Positions 1-8,841 are shown, numbered from the stretch's first letter. The stretch is DNA of 64,000 bases from Streptomyces fradiae ATCC 10745 = DSM 40063 (GCF_008704425.1 NZ_CP023696.1:372001-436000); one strand, 5' to 3'. Numbers and translations: made by a program. Notes: generated by a model not told the origin, from the sequence alone.

Positions 1-950
1 GCCAGCAGCTGGAGTTCGCGACCAGCCCGCGGACGGACATGGGGGATCTCGCCGAGGAGATCCGCCGCTGGCGGGCCGAGGCGGCCCGGCACGCCGAGGG
101 TGTCGACGCCTCCGTCGCCGCCCTGGCGACGTCCCCGCTGGAGGTGAGCCCGACGCTCGGCACCGACGAGCGGCACCTGTGGCTGCAGGAGCACTTCGGC
201 CTCACCACGCAGGAGCAGCTGACCTGCGGCTGCCATGTGCACGTGTCGGTGGAGTCCGACGAGGAGGGCGTGGCCGTACTGGACCGGATCCGGCCCTGGC
301 TGCCGGTCGTGCTGGCGCTCAGCGCGAACTCGCCCTTCTGGCAGGGCGAGGACAGCGGGTACGCCAGCTACCGCAACCGGGTGTGGGGGCGGTGGCCCTC
401 GGCGGGGCCCGTCGAGGTGTTCGGCTCCGCGGACCGGTACCACCAGCAGGTGGCCGACATGATCGCGAGCGGGGCGCTGCTGGACGAGGGGATGGTGTAC
501 TTCGACGCCCGGCTGTCCAAGGCGTACCCGACGGTGGAGATCCGGGTGGCGGACGTGTGCCTGGACGCCTCCACGACGGTGCTGCTGGCCACGCTGCTGC
601 GGGGCCTGGTGGACACGGCCGCGCGGGAGTGGCGCGACGGGGTGCCGCCGACGCGGCACGGGGTGGCGCTGCTGCGGCTGGCGACCTGGCGGGCGGCCCG
701 TTCGGGCCTGGAAGGGGAGCTGATCCACCCGGAGACGATGCGCCCCGCCCCGGCGGAGGCGGTCGTGCGGGCGCTCTTCGACCACGTGCGGGAGGCGCTG
801 GACGCGAACGGCGACACGGCGGGCGCCCAGAAGGCCCTCGCCGAGCTGCTGGACGGAGGCAACGGCGCCCGCGTGCAGCGGCGGATCCTGCACCGGACGG
901 GAAGCCTGCGGTCCGTGGTGGCCGAGTGCGTCCGGCGCACCCTCGAGTAG
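1..950 (+). CDS. Carboxylate-amine ligase, glutamate-cysteine ligase family 2 (YbdK-like), 5'-truncated
   Basis: The reading frame is already open at base 3, so the true start lies to the left of the window; the ATG at 39 is internal. The visible part has the hallmarks of the GCS2/YbdK family: the strand motif CGCHVHVSV, then NSPFW, a YRNRVW segment and the VEIRVADVC strand near the end of the catalytic core, followed by a helical C-terminal tail. Members bind ATP and glutamate-like acids and are usually annotated as weak glutamate-cysteine ligases; the physiological amide product in Streptomyces is not clear. About 316 codons are visible, so roughly 50-70 N-terminal residues are probably missing. 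The next gene (tatA) converges on it from the other strand, 540 bp away. Confidence 0.85.
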   Translation, partial: QQLEFATSPRTDMGDLAEEIRRWRAEAARHAEGVDASVAALATSPLEVSPTLGTDERHLWLQEHFGLTTQEQLTCGCHVHVSVESDEEGVAVLDRIRPWLPVVLALSANSPFWQGEDSGYASYRNRVWGRWPSAGPVEVFGSADRYHQQVADMIASGALLDEGMVYFDARLSKAYPTVEIRVADVCLDASTTVLLATLLRGLVDTAAREWRDGVPPTRHGVALLRLATWRAARSGLEGELIHPETMRPAPAEAVVRALFDHVREALDANGDTAGAQKALAELLDGGNGARVQRRILHRTGSLRSVVAECVRRTLE

Positions 951-1490
951 GCCCCTTGCCGCTTCGTTCCCCGCGTCCCCGCCCCGGCACCCGCCGGGGC
1001 GGGGACGCGCGGGTGTGCGGTGGGGTGCGGTGTGCGGGTGGCCGGAGCGGGCCGCGCGCGGGACGGGCTCCGGGCCGGCGGACCACGGCGGCCGCGGAGC
1101 CGGGACGTCGGGGCACCGCGGCCGTGGAGCCGGGAGCCAGGGCGTCGGGGCACCGCGGCCGTGGGGCGGGCCGGGGATGCTGCTCCCCGCGCCGGGGCCG
1201 AAGGCCCGGTGTGTGCGGGGCCGGGGCCGGCGTGCGGGCCGCAGAAGCCGGGGCGCGGGCCCGGCGGCCGGGTACGGGCCCGAGGACCGGGGCACGGGTC
1301 CGGAAGCCGCGGCCCCCGAAACAGGGCGCCCCGAAGCAGGGGCGCGCGGGCCCGAGACTGGGGGTCAGCCCCCGAAGCCGGGGCACGCGGGCACGAAGCC
1401 GGGACGCGCGGACCCGAAGCAGGCGGGCCCGGAGCAGGCGGGCCCGGAGCAGGCGGGCCCGGAGCCGGGGTCAGCCCCGGCGGTCGGCGG
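951..1490. repeat. GC-rich spacer with short direct repeats
   Basis: This 540-bp gap between convergent genes contains no gene I can support. It is built from degenerate G/C-rich repeats: an exact 21-bp sequence occurs at 1107-1127 and again at 1144-1164 (37-bp period), and a 15-bp unit (AGGCGGGCCCGGAGC) occurs three times in tandem at 1421-1465. Open frames across it read as Gly/Ala/Arg/Pro low-complexity on both strands. Confidence 0.75.
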
Positions 1491-1694
1491 TCAGGAGGCC
1501 GGGCGGGACGGCGGCAGCGTCGTCTCGTCCGCCTTCTTCTCGCCGTTCTCCGCCTTCATCGCCGCGGCCTCGCTCTTGAGGATCCGCGCGGACTTGCCGA
1601 GGGAGCGCGCCATCTCCGGCAGCTTCTTGCTGCCGAAGAGCAGGACGACGACTCCGAGCACGATGGCGAGGTGCCAAGCGCTGAACGTTCCCAT
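1491..1694 (-). CDS. tatA: Twin-arginine translocase subunit TatA
   Basis: A 67-residue protein with the TatA layout: a short N-terminus, one membrane helix (about residues 5-21, [18 protein letters not shown]), a Phe-Gly hinge followed by KKLPE, an amphipathic helix with basic residues ([14 protein letters not shown]) and a charged flexible tail. TatA forms the pore-like assembly that moves folded proteins with twin-arginine signals across the membrane with TatB and TatC. The ATG at 1694 is chosen because an AAGG-type Shine-Dalgarno sequence lies just upstream and because it places the helix at the N-terminus; the frame extends upstream with non-TatA sequence. It stands alone, without tatC. 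TatE or a TatB fragment is less likely, since TatB is longer. Confidence 0.93.
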   Translation of the reverse strand: MGTFSAWHLAIVLGVVVLLFGSKKLPEMARSLGKSARILKSEAAAMKAENGEKKADETTLPPSRPAS

Positions 1695-1968
1695 GTTCCC
1701 TACCTTCCGACCGGGCCGCGCCCCGGGGCGCCTGCGTCCGTGACCCTTCGGATCGTAGCCGTCGGAGGTGTACGCCGGACAAGAGGGCCATGTCGGAAGC
1801 GTGCGGGCCGTCTCCACCCGCCCCGGCGGCCGCAGCGCACCTCCATGGGGCCGGACATCGCGCGTCTTGTGCGGAATTCGGCCGATTAGTTGCCCAGGTA
1901 AAGTATTAGCAAGAAGCCCCCACGCAGTCCCCCTCCCGCACTCGACCCAGGCTCGAAGGAGATCCGCC

Positions 1969-2454
1969 GTGCCCGCTCCACGGATGAGCAGTACACCGCT
2001 GCCCGGAATCGGGGTCCGCTACGACCTCACCACCCGCGAGGACCGCCGCCTGTCGGTGGTCGCGCAGCGCGACGGCGCGCGCGTGCTCAACGCGTACCGC
2101 CGGGACGATCCGGACGAGTGCGCGCTCTCCGTGAAGCTCACCGCCCCCGAGGCGGAGGCGCTGATCGACGCGCTGATGCCGGCGCACCACAGCCCGAGCC
2201 TGCTGTCGACGACGGACCTGGGCCTGGTGGCCGAGCGGATCGAGCTGTCGTCCACCTCGTACTGGTGCGGGCGGCTGCTCGGGGACACCCGGATGCGCAC
2301 CGAGACGGGCGTGTCCATCGTCGCCGTGCTGCGCAGGGCCGACGCCGTCCCGGCACCCGGGCCGGACTTCCGGCTGGCCGGCGGGGACACCCTCATCGTC
2401 ATCGGCACGCGCGAAGGCGTCGACGCCGCCGCCGCGATCCTCGGAAGGGAGTGA
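1969..2454 (+). CDS. Cation:proton antiporter regulatory subunit (KhtT-like, TrkA-C domain)
   Basis: 161 residues from a GTG at 1969 preceded by GAAGGAG at good spacing; no other start has such a site. The N-terminal half begins GIGVRYDL and contains mixed strands and helices, and the C-terminal half (about residues 75-160) looks like a TrkA-C/RCK-C domain ending in the typical [15 protein letters not shown] strand-turn. Such proteins form a cytoplasmic dimer that binds nucleotides or pH-sensitive ligands and gates the partner antiporter, as KhtT does for KhtU. The next gene starts 3 bp after the stop, so the two are almost certainly co-translated. Function is inferred from this architecture plus the neighbour. 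Confidence 0.85.
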   Translation: MPAPRMSSTPLPGIGVRYDLTTREDRRLSVVAQRDGARVLNAYRRDDPDECALSVKLTAPEAEALIDALMPAHHSPSLLSTTDLGLVAERIELSSTSYWCGRLLGDTRMRTETGVSIVAVLRRADAVPAPGPDFRLAGGDTLIVIGTREGVDAAAAILGRE

Positions 2455-2457
2455 TCG

Positions 2458-3702
2458 GTGCACTCGTCCGCTGTCTTCCTGATCGAGTTCGGTGCGATCA
2501 TCCTCGGCCTCGGCCTGCTGGGGCGCCTCGCCGGGCGGCTGAAGTTCTCGCCCATCCCCCTCTACCTGCTGGCCGGTTTGGCGTTCGGCACGGGCGGGCT
2601 GCTCCCGCTGGGCGCGAGCGAGGAGTTCGTGGCGATCGGCGCCGAGATCGGCGTCATCCTGCTGCTGCTGATGCTGGGCCTGGAGTACACGGCCACCGAC
2701 CTGGTCACCAACCTGAAGACCCAGTACCGCTCCGGCCTGATGGACGCGGCGCTGAACGCGCTGCCCGGCGCCGCGATGGCGCTGCTGCTGGGCTGGGGCC
2801 CGGTCGCGGCGGTCGTCCTCGCGGGGGTGACGTGGATCTCGTCGTCCGGCGTGATCGCCAAGGTCCTCGGCGACCTGGGACGGCTCGGCAACCGGGAGAC
2901 GCCGGTGGTGCTGAGCATCCTGGTCCTGGAGGACCTGGCGATGGCGGTGTACCTGCCGATCATCACCGCCCTGCTCGCCGGGGTCAGCCTCGCCGCGGGC
3001 AGCGCGACCCTCGCCGTCGCGCTCGGCGTGGCCGGCCTCGTCCTGTTCCTCGCGGTCCGGTACGGCCGGGTGATCTCCCGGTTCGTCTCCAGCGACGACC
3101 CGGAGAAGCTGCTGCTCGTCGTGCTCGGCCTCACCCTGCTGGTCGCGGGGATAGCGCAGCAGCTCCAGGTATCAGCCGCGGTCGGCGCGTTCCTGGTGGG
3201 CATCGCCCTGTCCGGTGAGGTCGCGGAGGGCGCGCACAACCTGCTCAGCCCGCTGCGGGACCTGTTCGCCGCGGTGTTCTTCGTCTTCTTCGGCCTGCAC
3301 ACCGACCCGTCGAGCATCCCGCCCGTCCTGGTGCCCGCGCTGGCGCTGGCCGTCGTGACGGCCGGTACGAAGATCGCGACGGGGTACTGGGCGGCGAAGC
3401 GCGCGGGGATCTCCGCCAAGGGCCGCTGGCGCGCCGGTGGGACGCTGGTGGCGCGCGGCGAGTTCTCCATCGTCATCGCGGGCCTCGCCGTCACGGCCGG
3501 CATCGAGCCGTCGCTCGGGCCGCTGGCCACGGCGTACGTGCTGATCCTGGTCGTCCTGGGGCCGCTGACCGCCCGCTACACGGAGCCGGTCGCGACCCGG
3601 CTGAGCGCCCGCCTGCGCGGCGGCGGACCGGACGGGGTGCCGTCCGCCGCGCCGCGCGCGGAGATGCTCGACCCGGTCGAGGACGGCGCGCCCCGCGCGT
3701 AG
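2458..3702 (+). CDS. CPA2-family cation:proton antiporter (KhtU/KefB-like membrane subunit)
   Basis: A 414-residue, highly hydrophobic protein with about 12-13 membrane segments, starting at GTG 2458. The length, the LPLYLLAG-like region near residue 35 (IPLYLLAGLAFG), the GLEYTATDL segment and the final VARGEFSIVIAGLA segment are typical of the Na+/H+ exchanger domain of CPA2 antiporters (KefB/KhtU/CpaA group). It lacks an RCK domain of its own, which fits with that domain being supplied by the gene just upstream. It probably exchanges K+ (or NH4+/Na+) for protons across the cytoplasmic membrane under alkaline or salt stress. Ion specificity cannot be read from the sequence. Confidence 0.88.
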   Translation: MHSSAVFLIEFGAIILGLGLLGRLAGRLKFSPIPLYLLAGLAFGTGGLLPLGASEEFVAIGAEIGVILLLLMLGLEYTATDLVTNLKTQYRSGLMDAALNALPGAAMALLLGWGPVAAVVLAGVTWISSSGVIAKVLGDLGRLGNRETPVVLSILVLEDLAMAVYLPIITALLAGVSLAAGSATLAVALGVAGLVLFLAVRYGRVISRFVSSDDPEKLLLVVLGLTLLVAGIAQQLQVSAAVGAFLVGIALSGEVAEGAHNLLSPLRDLFAAVFFVFFGLHTDPSSIPPVLVPALALAVVTAGTKIATGYWAAKRAGISAKGRWRAGGTLVARGEFSIVIAGLAVTAGIEPSLGPLATAYVLILVVLGPLTARYTEPVATRLSARLRGGGPDGVPSAAPRAEMLDPVEDGAPRA

Positions 3703-3858
3703 GCGCGGCGCCGGGCGGGGTCCGCGCCGATCCGCCGGACCCGCGCGGTCCTGCGCCGGCGGGGCGGCCGCCCCGCCGCCGCGGCCCGCCCGCGGTGACG
3801 GCCCGCCCATCGGCACGAGCCTCCCGCCGCCGCGGTCCGCCCGCGCGGACCGACCCGA

Positions 3859-3910
3859 AGCACCCGGCCCGGTGGCCGCCCCTCGCGGGGCGGGCACCGG
3901 GCCGGGTGCT
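3859..3910. terminator. Strong bidirectional hairpin terminator
   Basis: Perfect 16-bp outer arms (AGCACCCGGCCCGGTG and its complement, 3859-3874 with 3895-3910) enclose an inner stem (CCGCCCC/GGGGCGG, loop TCGC). It sits between the convergent antiporter and hmp genes, so it can stop transcription from both sides. There is no U-tract, as is usual in Streptomyces. Confidence 0.8.
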
Positions 3911-3936
3911 TGCCGGTGCCGGCGGCTCAGTCCCGC

Positions 3937-5133
3937 TCAGTCCTCGCTGCCGAGCCACAGGTCGGGGCCGAAGACCTCGTAGTGGACGTCGCGGGCGGGC
4001 ACGCCGCGCCGCAGGAGGTCACCGCGCACCGCGCGCATGAAGGGGAGCGGGCCGCAGAGGTACGCGGTGACGCCTTCCGGCAGGTCGAGCGCGGCCAGGT
4101 CGACCGTGCCGCGCGAGGCCGCCGTGTCGTCGCCGGGCTCCTCGTACCACAGGTGCAGCGCCGCGCCGGGGAGCCCGGCGGCCAGGCGGCGGAGCTCGTC
4201 GCGGTGGGCGTGGTCGGCCGGGGTGCGGTCGGCGTGGACGACGGTCACGGAGCGGTTTCCGCCCTCGGCCGCCAGGTGGTGGAGCATCGACAGCATCGGC
4301 GTGCAGCCGATCCCGGCGGAGGCCAGCAGCAGCGGTCCGTCGCCCTCGGGCAAGACGAGGTCGCCGAAGGGCGCGGAGACCTGGAGGACGCCGCCGGCGC
4401 GGGCGTGCGCGTGCAGCCACGACGACACCTCGCCCTCCGGTCCGGCGCCGCCCCGGACCCGCTTGACGGTGATCCGCCACTGACCGGTGCCGGGCGCGGC
4501 GGAGAGGCTGTACTGGCGTATCTGGCGGGCGCCGTCGGCCAGCTCCACCTGGACGCTCACGTACTGGCCCGGACGGAAGGCGCCGGCGGGCGTGCCGTCG
4601 GCGGGGCGCAGGACGAGGGACATCGCGTCGGCGGTCTCCTCGTGCCGCTCCACGATCCGCATGGGCCGCCAGGTGGCGCCCTCGGCGGCGCCCGCCTCCT
4701 GGTAGAGGCGCGCCTCGACGGCGATGAGGGCGTTGGCCATCAGCCAGTAGACCTCGTCCCAGGCGGCGGCCACCTCCTCGGTGACGGCGTCGCCGAGGAC
4801 CTCGACGATGGCGCCGAAGAGGTGCTGGTGGACCAGCTTGTACTGCTCGGAGGTGACGCCCAGGGAGGCGTGCTTGTGGGCGATGCGGGAGAGCATCGCG
4901 TCCGGCCGGGCGTGGGGGTGCTCCAGGAGCATGCCGGCGAAGGCGGCGATGGAGCCGGCCAGGGCCTGCTGCTGCTCGCCGCTCGCCTGGTTGCCCCGGT
5001 TGAACAGATCGCGGAGCAGTTCGGGCCGGTCGGTGAACAGCTTCTTGTAGAACAGCTCGGTGATCTCGCCGATGGCGGCGCCCACGACGGGCAGGGTGGC
5101 GCGGATGACCGGGGCGGACTGCTCGGACAGCAC
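3937..5133 (-). CDS. hmp: Flavohemoglobin, nitric oxide dioxygenase
   Basis: 398 residues, the normal size for bacterial flavohemoglobin. Residues 1-140 form the globin domain: the proximal His is H88 in IAHKHASLGV, with HQHLFGAIVEVLG downstream. The rest is a ferredoxin-NADP reductase module with the FAD motif RQYSLSAAPG, an NAD-binding GIGCTPMLSML loop and the C-terminal YEVFGPD. It turns NO plus O2 into nitrate using NAD(P)H. The GTG at 5133 (VLSEQSAPVIR) follows a CGAGGAG site and gives the conserved N-terminus. It lies downstream of and in the same direction as an Rrf2 regulator with three cysteines, and its own 102-bp upstream gap holds an operator-like site, so NO-responsive control by NsrR is likely. 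Confidence 0.95.
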   Translation of the reverse strand: MLSEQSAPVIRATLPVVGAAIGEITELFYKKLFTDRPELLRDLFNRGNQASGEQQQALAGSIAAFAGMLLEHPHARPDAMLSRIAHKHASLGVTSEQYKLVHQHLFGAIVEVLGDAVTEEVAAAWDEVYWLMANALIAVEARLYQEAGAAEGATWRPMRIVERHEETADAMSLVLRPADGTPAGAFRPGQYVSVQVELADGARQIRQYSLSAAPGTGQWRITVKRVRGGAGPEGEVSSWLHAHARAGGVLQVSAPFGDLVLPEGDGPLLLASAGIGCTPMLSMLHHLAAEGGNRSVTVVHADRTPADHAHRDELRRLAAGLPGAALHLWYEEPGDDTAASRGTVDLAALDLPEGVTAYLCGPLPFMRAVRGDLLRRGVPARDVHYEVFGPDLWLGSED

Positions 5134-5146
5134 AGCGACTCCTCGA

Positions 5147-5169
5147 AAGTGGTATGTGATCTTCGTATT
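5147..5169 (-). promoter_or_regulatory. Putative NsrR operator of hmp
   Basis: A 23-bp site 14 bp upstream of the hmp start. Read on the minus strand it begins AATACGAAGATC and ends ACCACTT, the same AAnACGnAT...-type half-site as in the nsrR promoter. Assignment rests on position, resemblance to the other site and the adjacent regulator gene. Confidence 0.55.
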
Positions 5170-5235
5170 CAAACGGACAGGTGGAGTGGGCACGGGGCCA
5201 CGGCCGGGAAGCCCCGGAAGGGGTGGCGGGACGGG

Positions 5236-5679
5236 TCAGCCGGGACGGCGGCCGACGAGGCCGACGAGCACCGGACCGGTGGGCGAGGAGACGAGGTCGG
5301 CCACGGTGAGCGGGTCGAGCGCGGCGTAGAAGGCCTCCTGCGCGTCGCGCAGGGCCCCGCGCAGCCGGCACGCGGCACGCAGCGGGCACGGCGTCTCACC
5401 CTCGCAGGCGACCACTTCGCCGTCCCCTTCCAACTCCCTCACCAGCCAGCCGATCGACGCGCCACGGCCGAGCGCGGTCAGCGCCAGGCCGCCGCCGCGA
5501 CCCCGGCGGGCCTCCAGCACGCCCAGGTGCTGGAGCCGGGTGACGACCTTGGCCATGTGGGCGGCCGGCACGCCCATCGACTCGGCCACCTCGCGGGTGG
5601 TCGGCGAGCCGCCGCCGTCCTCGACGGCGAGCCGCATGACGGCGCGGAGCGCCAGGTCGGTGAACTTCGTCAGCCTCAC
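5236..5679 (-). CDS. nsrR: NsrR, Rrf2-family [4Fe-4S] nitric-oxide sensor/repressor
   Basis: 147 residues starting at GTG 5679 (VRLTKFTDLALRAVM), the standard Rrf2 N-terminus with a winged helix through about residue 75. The cluster-binding loop has three cysteines with the spacing C-x5-C-x5-C (about C92, C98, C104; ACEGETPC...AAC), which matches Streptomyces NsrR, where three Cys ligate a [4Fe-4S] cluster that is destroyed by NO. It sits directly upstream of hmp, and a 27-bp inverted repeat covers its own promoter, indicating autoregulation. An upstream ATG in the same frame would lie over that operator and lacks a ribosome site. The alternative IscR or generic Rrf2 assignment is less likely given the partner gene. 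Confidence 0.92.
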   Translation of the reverse strand: MRLTKFTDLALRAVMRLAVEDGGGSPTTREVAESMGVPAAHMAKVVTRLQHLGVLEARRGRGGGLALTALGRGASIGWLVRELEGDGEVVACEGETPCPLRAACRLRGALRDAQEAFYAALDPLTVADLVSSPTGPVLVGLVGRRPG

Positions 5680-5693
5680 GCCGCTGACGCTAT

Positions 5694-5720
5694 CAAACAC
5701 GCATACGGGATTCGTATTTG
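5694..5720. promoter_or_regulatory. Inverted repeat, putative NsrR operator of nsrR
   Basis: Imperfect 27-bp palindrome with outer arms CAAAnACGnAT and ATnCGTnTTTG around ACGGG. It starts 14 bp upstream of the nsrR GTG and lies in the gap shared with the divergent GAPDH gene. Spacing to the start is the same as for the hmp site. Confidence 0.7.
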
Positions 5721-5889
5721 GGGACCCGCTTCGCGAGCGATGTGGGGGCGATCACAGGAGAGGCCCGGCGCCCCGGAGGGTTCGGCTCCGGCGCCCGCAT
5801 ACCGGGGTGGGGTGTCCGACCGGCCCGCCGTGGGTGCAGACTGGCGTGTGGTTAGCATATGAGCACCGCCTAGCTCGAAAGATAATCCT

Positions 5890-7335
5890 GTGACTGTCAA
5901 AGACGACTCGTTCACCAACTGGAAGAACCGCGAGGAGATCGCGGAGTCGATGATCCCGATGATCGGCAAGCTGCACCGGGAGCGGGACGTCACCGTCCTG
6001 GTGCACAGCCGGTCGTTGGTGAACAAGTCGGTGGTGAGCATCCTCAAGACCCACCGATTCGCCCGTCAGATCGCCGGTGAGGAGCTGTCGGTCACCGAGA
6101 CGCTCCCCTTCCTGCAGGCCCTCACGACGCTCGACCTGGGCCCGTCCCAGATCGACATCGGCATGCTCGCCGCGACGTACAAGGCCGACACCCGCGGCCT
6201 GTCCGTGGAGGAGTTCACCGCCGAGGCCGTCGCCGGCGCGACCGGCGAGAACAAGATCGAGCGCCGCGAGCCCCGCGACGTCGTGCTGTACGGCTTCGGC
6301 CGCATCGGCCGCCTCGTCGCCCGGCTGCTCATCGAGAAGACCGGCTCCGGCAACGGCCTGCGGCTGCGGGCCATCGTCGTCCGCCGGGGCGGCGACCAGG
6401 ACATCGTCAAGCGCGCCTCGCTGCTGCGCCGCGACTCCATCCACGGCCAGTTCCAGGGCACCATCACCGTCGACGAGGCGAAGAGCACGATCGTCGCCAA
6501 CGGCAACGAGATCAAGGTGATCTACGCCAACGACCCCTCCGAGGTCGACTACACGGCGTACGGCATCAACGACGCCATCCTCATCGACAACACGGGCAAG
6601 TGGCGCGACCGTGCGGGCCTCTCGCACCACCTGCGCCCCGGCATCGCCAAGGTGGTCCTCACCGCGCCGGGCAAGGGCGACGTCCCGAACATCGTCCACG
6701 GCGTCAACCACGACACCATCAAGCCGGACGACCAGGTCATCTCCTGCGCGTCCTGCACCACCAACGCGATCGTCCCGCCGCTGAAGGCGATGGCCGACGA
6801 GTACGGCGTCCTGCGCGGCCACGTGGAGACCGTCCACTCGTTCACCAACGACCAGAACCTGCTGGACAACTACCACAAGGCCGACCGCCGCGGCCGCTCC
6901 GCGCCGCTCAACATGGTCATCACCGAGACGGGCGCCGCCTCCGCCGTGGCGAAGGCGCTCCCCGAGCTGAAGGCGCCCATCACCGGCAGCTCGATCCGCG
7001 TCCCGGTCCCGGACGTCTCGATCGCGATCCTCTCGCTGCGCCTGGGCCGCGAGACCACCCGCGAGGAGGTCCTCGACTACCTGCGCAACGTGTCGCTGAC
7101 CTCGCCGCTGAAGCGCCAGATCGACTTCATCACCGCGCCCGACGCCGTGTCGAGCGACTTCATCGGCTCGCGCCACGCGTCGATCGTCGACGCCGGCGCC
7201 ACCAAGGTCGACGGCGACAACGCCATCCTCTACCTCTGGTACGACAACGAGTTCGGCTACTCCTGCCAGGTCATCCGGGTCGTCCAGCACGTCTCGGGCG
7301 TCGAGTACCCGACCTACCCGGCCCCGGCGGTCTGA
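5890..7335 (+). CDS. gap: Glyceraldehyde-3-phosphate dehydrogenase, long (481-residue) form
   Basis: Catalytic GAPDH features are intact: the Rossmann motif GFGRIGR at 135-141, the active-site loop SCASCTTN with the nucleophile at C289, the general-base region ETVHSFTNDQ, and the C-terminal WYDNEFGYSCQV. Compared with the usual ~335-residue enzyme there is an extra N-terminal region of about 125 residues (MTVKDDSFTNWKNREEIAES...), a layout known for a separate actinobacterial GAPDH branch. It oxidises glyceraldehyde-3-phosphate to 1,3-bisphosphoglycerate, or runs in reverse. GTG start at 5890. Its promoter region is shared with nsrR on the other strand, so NO may influence it, but this is inference. 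The stop codon lies in a 15-bp tandem duplication. Confidence 0.93.
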   Translation: MTVKDDSFTNWKNREEIAESMIPMIGKLHRERDVTVLVHSRSLVNKSVVSILKTHRFARQIAGEELSVTETLPFLQALTTLDLGPSQIDIGMLAATYKADTRGLSVEEFTAEAVAGATGENKIERREPRDVVLYGFGRIGRLVARLLIEKTGSGNGLRLRAIVVRRGGDQDIVKRASLLRRDSIHGQFQGTITVDEAKSTIVANGNEIKVIYANDPSEVDYTAYGINDAILIDNTGKWRDRAGLSHHLRPGIAKVVLTAPGKGDVPNIVHGVNHDTIKPDDQVISCASCTTNAIVPPLKAMADEYGVLRGHVETVHSFTNDQNLLDNYHKADRRGRSAPLNMVITETGAASAVAKALPELKAPITGSSIRVPVPDVSIAILSLRLGRETTREEVLDYLRNVSLTSPLKRQIDFITAPDAVSSDFIGSRHASIVDAGATKVDGDNAILYLWYDNEFGYSCQVIRVVQHVSGVEYPTYPAPAV

Positions 7336-7350
7336 GCCCCGGCGGTCTGA
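7321..7350. repeat. 15-bp tandem duplication spanning the GAPDH stop codon
   Basis: The unit GCCCCGGCGGTCTGA occurs twice in a row (7321-7335 and 7336-7350), so the last codons and TGA of the GAPDH gene are exactly repeated. The coding sequence is unaffected because the first TGA is used. Confidence 0.9.
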
Positions 7351-7586
7351 CCGGCCCACCCGGTTCCGGCGGGCGGTCCGCCCCCGTGCGGCCGCCTGCC
7401 GCCCCCGCCCGTCCGTCCCGCCCCGCCGCCCGGTCCGCCCGGACGGCGGGGCGGACGCGGTGGGGCGGCAGGCGGCGGGGCGGCCCCGATGGGCGGGGGC
7501 CCCGTCGGTCCTCCCCCACCGCCGACCGGGAGCGGGCCGCGCCCCCTGTGCCACCCGGGCCGCGCCCCCGCCGGCACGCGGCCGAC

Positions 7587-7658
7587 CACCGGCACCGGGC
7601 GTGGACGCCACACCGGCACCGGGCGTGCACGCCACCCCCGGCACAGGCGTGGACGCCA
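7587..7658. repeat. Three tandem 24-bp repeats
   Basis: Three 24-bp units (7587-7610, 7611-7634, 7635-7658) of the type CACCGGCACCGGGCGTGGAC+GCCA, the third with a few changes. They lie just past the 3' end of the methyltransferase gene. The remainder of the 7351-7671 gap is G/C low-complexity without a recognisable gene. Confidence 0.85.
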
Positions 7659-7671
7659 CGCCGGGCGCGGG

Positions 7672-8319
7672 TCACGCCGGGCGCCGCGCGTGGACGTACA
7701 GGTGCTCCTCGGGTCCCGCGTCCGGGCCGTGCGGCCGGTACACCGCCGTGTGGTGGTGGACGACCTCCAGCCCCGCGCCCGCCAGCAGCCGCAGGTGCTC
7801 CTCGGCCGACAGGCTGCTGACGGTGACCCGGTGCCCCATCCACACGATGTCCAGGCCGCGGATGTCGCCGGGCACCGTCGCCAGGACGAGCGCCCCGCCG
7901 GGCGCCACCCAGGACGCCATCCGCGTCAGCGAGTCCGCGACCTCGGGCTGGTCCATGACGAGCAGCGGGAAGAAGGCGCACACCGCGTCGTACCCGCCGG
8001 CGGGCGGCTCGAAGGTCCGTACGTCGGCCCGCTCGAAGCGTGCGCCGGGCACCCGCTCCCGTGCCACGCGCACCATCTCGGCCGACACGTCGATCCCGGT
8101 GACGTCGAAGCCGGCCCGCACCAGCCGCTCGGCCGCCGGGCGTCCGGTGCCGCTGCCCACGTCGAGCACGCGCGCTCCGGGCGGCAGCCGGTCCGCGAGC
8201 CAGTCCAGGGCGGCCAGTTGGCCCGGTACGCCGGCGAACACCTCCTCGTAGCGCGCGCCCACCGCGTCGAAGACCTCCGCGGCGGACGCACCGCCGGCCC
8301 CTCGCTCCTCACCCGTCAC
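7672..8319 (-). CDS. Class I SAM-dependent methyltransferase
   Basis: 215 residues with the Rossmann methyltransferase core: motif I VLDVGSGTGRPA (about residues 51-62), the acidic end of strand 2 (TGIDVSAEM), motif II/III region ERADVRTFE and a post-core VAPGGALVLATVPG. This is the Methyltransf_25/11 type that acts on small molecules; substrate is unknown. The GTG at 8319 has a GGGGAG site upstream. It is followed by tandem repeats and then GAPDH from the opposite strand, and is divergent from the MmcQ-like gene, so context gives no substrate hint. Confidence 0.85.
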   Translation of the reverse strand: MTGEERGAGGASAAEVFDAVGARYEEVFAGVPGQLAALDWLADRLPPGARVLDVGSGTGRPAAERLVRAGFDVTGIDVSAEMVRVARERVPGARFERADVRTFEPPAGGYDAVCAFFPLLVMDQPEVADSLTRMASWVAPGGALVLATVPGDIRGLDIVWMGHRVTVSSLSAEEHLRLLAGAGLEVVHHHTAVYRPHGPDAGPEEHLYVHARRPA

Positions 8320-8478
8320 CGCACCACTCCCCTGTCCGCCGGGCCCGCGCCCGCGCGGCGGACCCGGATCGCTTCCGGCCGGAACGCTACCGGCGCACGC
8401 GCCCGGCGGACAGGGCGCGGCACCCCGGTCCTCCCGGCGCGGCGGGCGTTGTCAGTGGGGCCGACTAGCGTGGTGGGC

Positions 8479-8841
8479 ATGATCGATGCCGAGGACGTCC
8501 GCCGGATCGCCCTGTCCTTCCCCGAGACGGTGGAGAAGGAGGCGTGGTCCATACCCACGTTCCGCGTGGCGGGGAAGATGTACGTCACGATCCCCGACGA
8601 CCAGACCTCGTTCGCCGTGCGCTGCCCGCGCCTGGAGCGCGAGGAGCTGATCGCGGCCGAGCCGGAGAAGTTCTGGGTGCCGCCGCACGAGGCCTCCTCG
8701 GCGTGGGTGCGGGTGCGGCTCGCCGCTCTGGAGGGCCTCGACGAGCTGCGGGACATCCTCGTCGACTCCTGGCGGCAGGCCGCGCCCGACCGGCTCGCCG
8801 AGGACCACCCGGACCTGCGGCCGGGTGGGGCGGCCGGCTGA
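8479..8841 (+). CDS. MmcQ/YjbR family protein
   Basis: A 120-residue protein that fits the MmcQ/YjbR fold in length and motifs: an N-terminal helix with RRIALSFPETVEKEAW, a glycine-containing strand FRVAGKMYVTI, the CPRLEREELIAAEPEKFW stretch and the tail in which WVRVRLAAL leads to a C-terminal helix (ELRDILVDSWRQAAP). Members are often called DNA-binding because of a fold with a basic groove, but no cellular role is established. The ATG at 8479 is the first that begins at the conserved N-terminus. It is transcribed divergently from the methyltransferase and followed 118 bp later by the large membrane protein. Confidence 0.85.
   Translation: MIDAEDVRRIALSFPETVEKEAWSIPTFRVAGKMYVTIPDDQTSFAVRCPRLEREELIAAEPEKFWVPPHEASSAWVRVRLAALEGLDELRDILVDSWRQAAPDRLAEDHPDLRPGGAAG

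Noticed and set aside
39..950. ATG at 39 as the true start of the glutamate-cysteine ligase homologue
   Set aside because: The family sequence QQLEFATSPRTDMGD continues upstream of it to the window edge.
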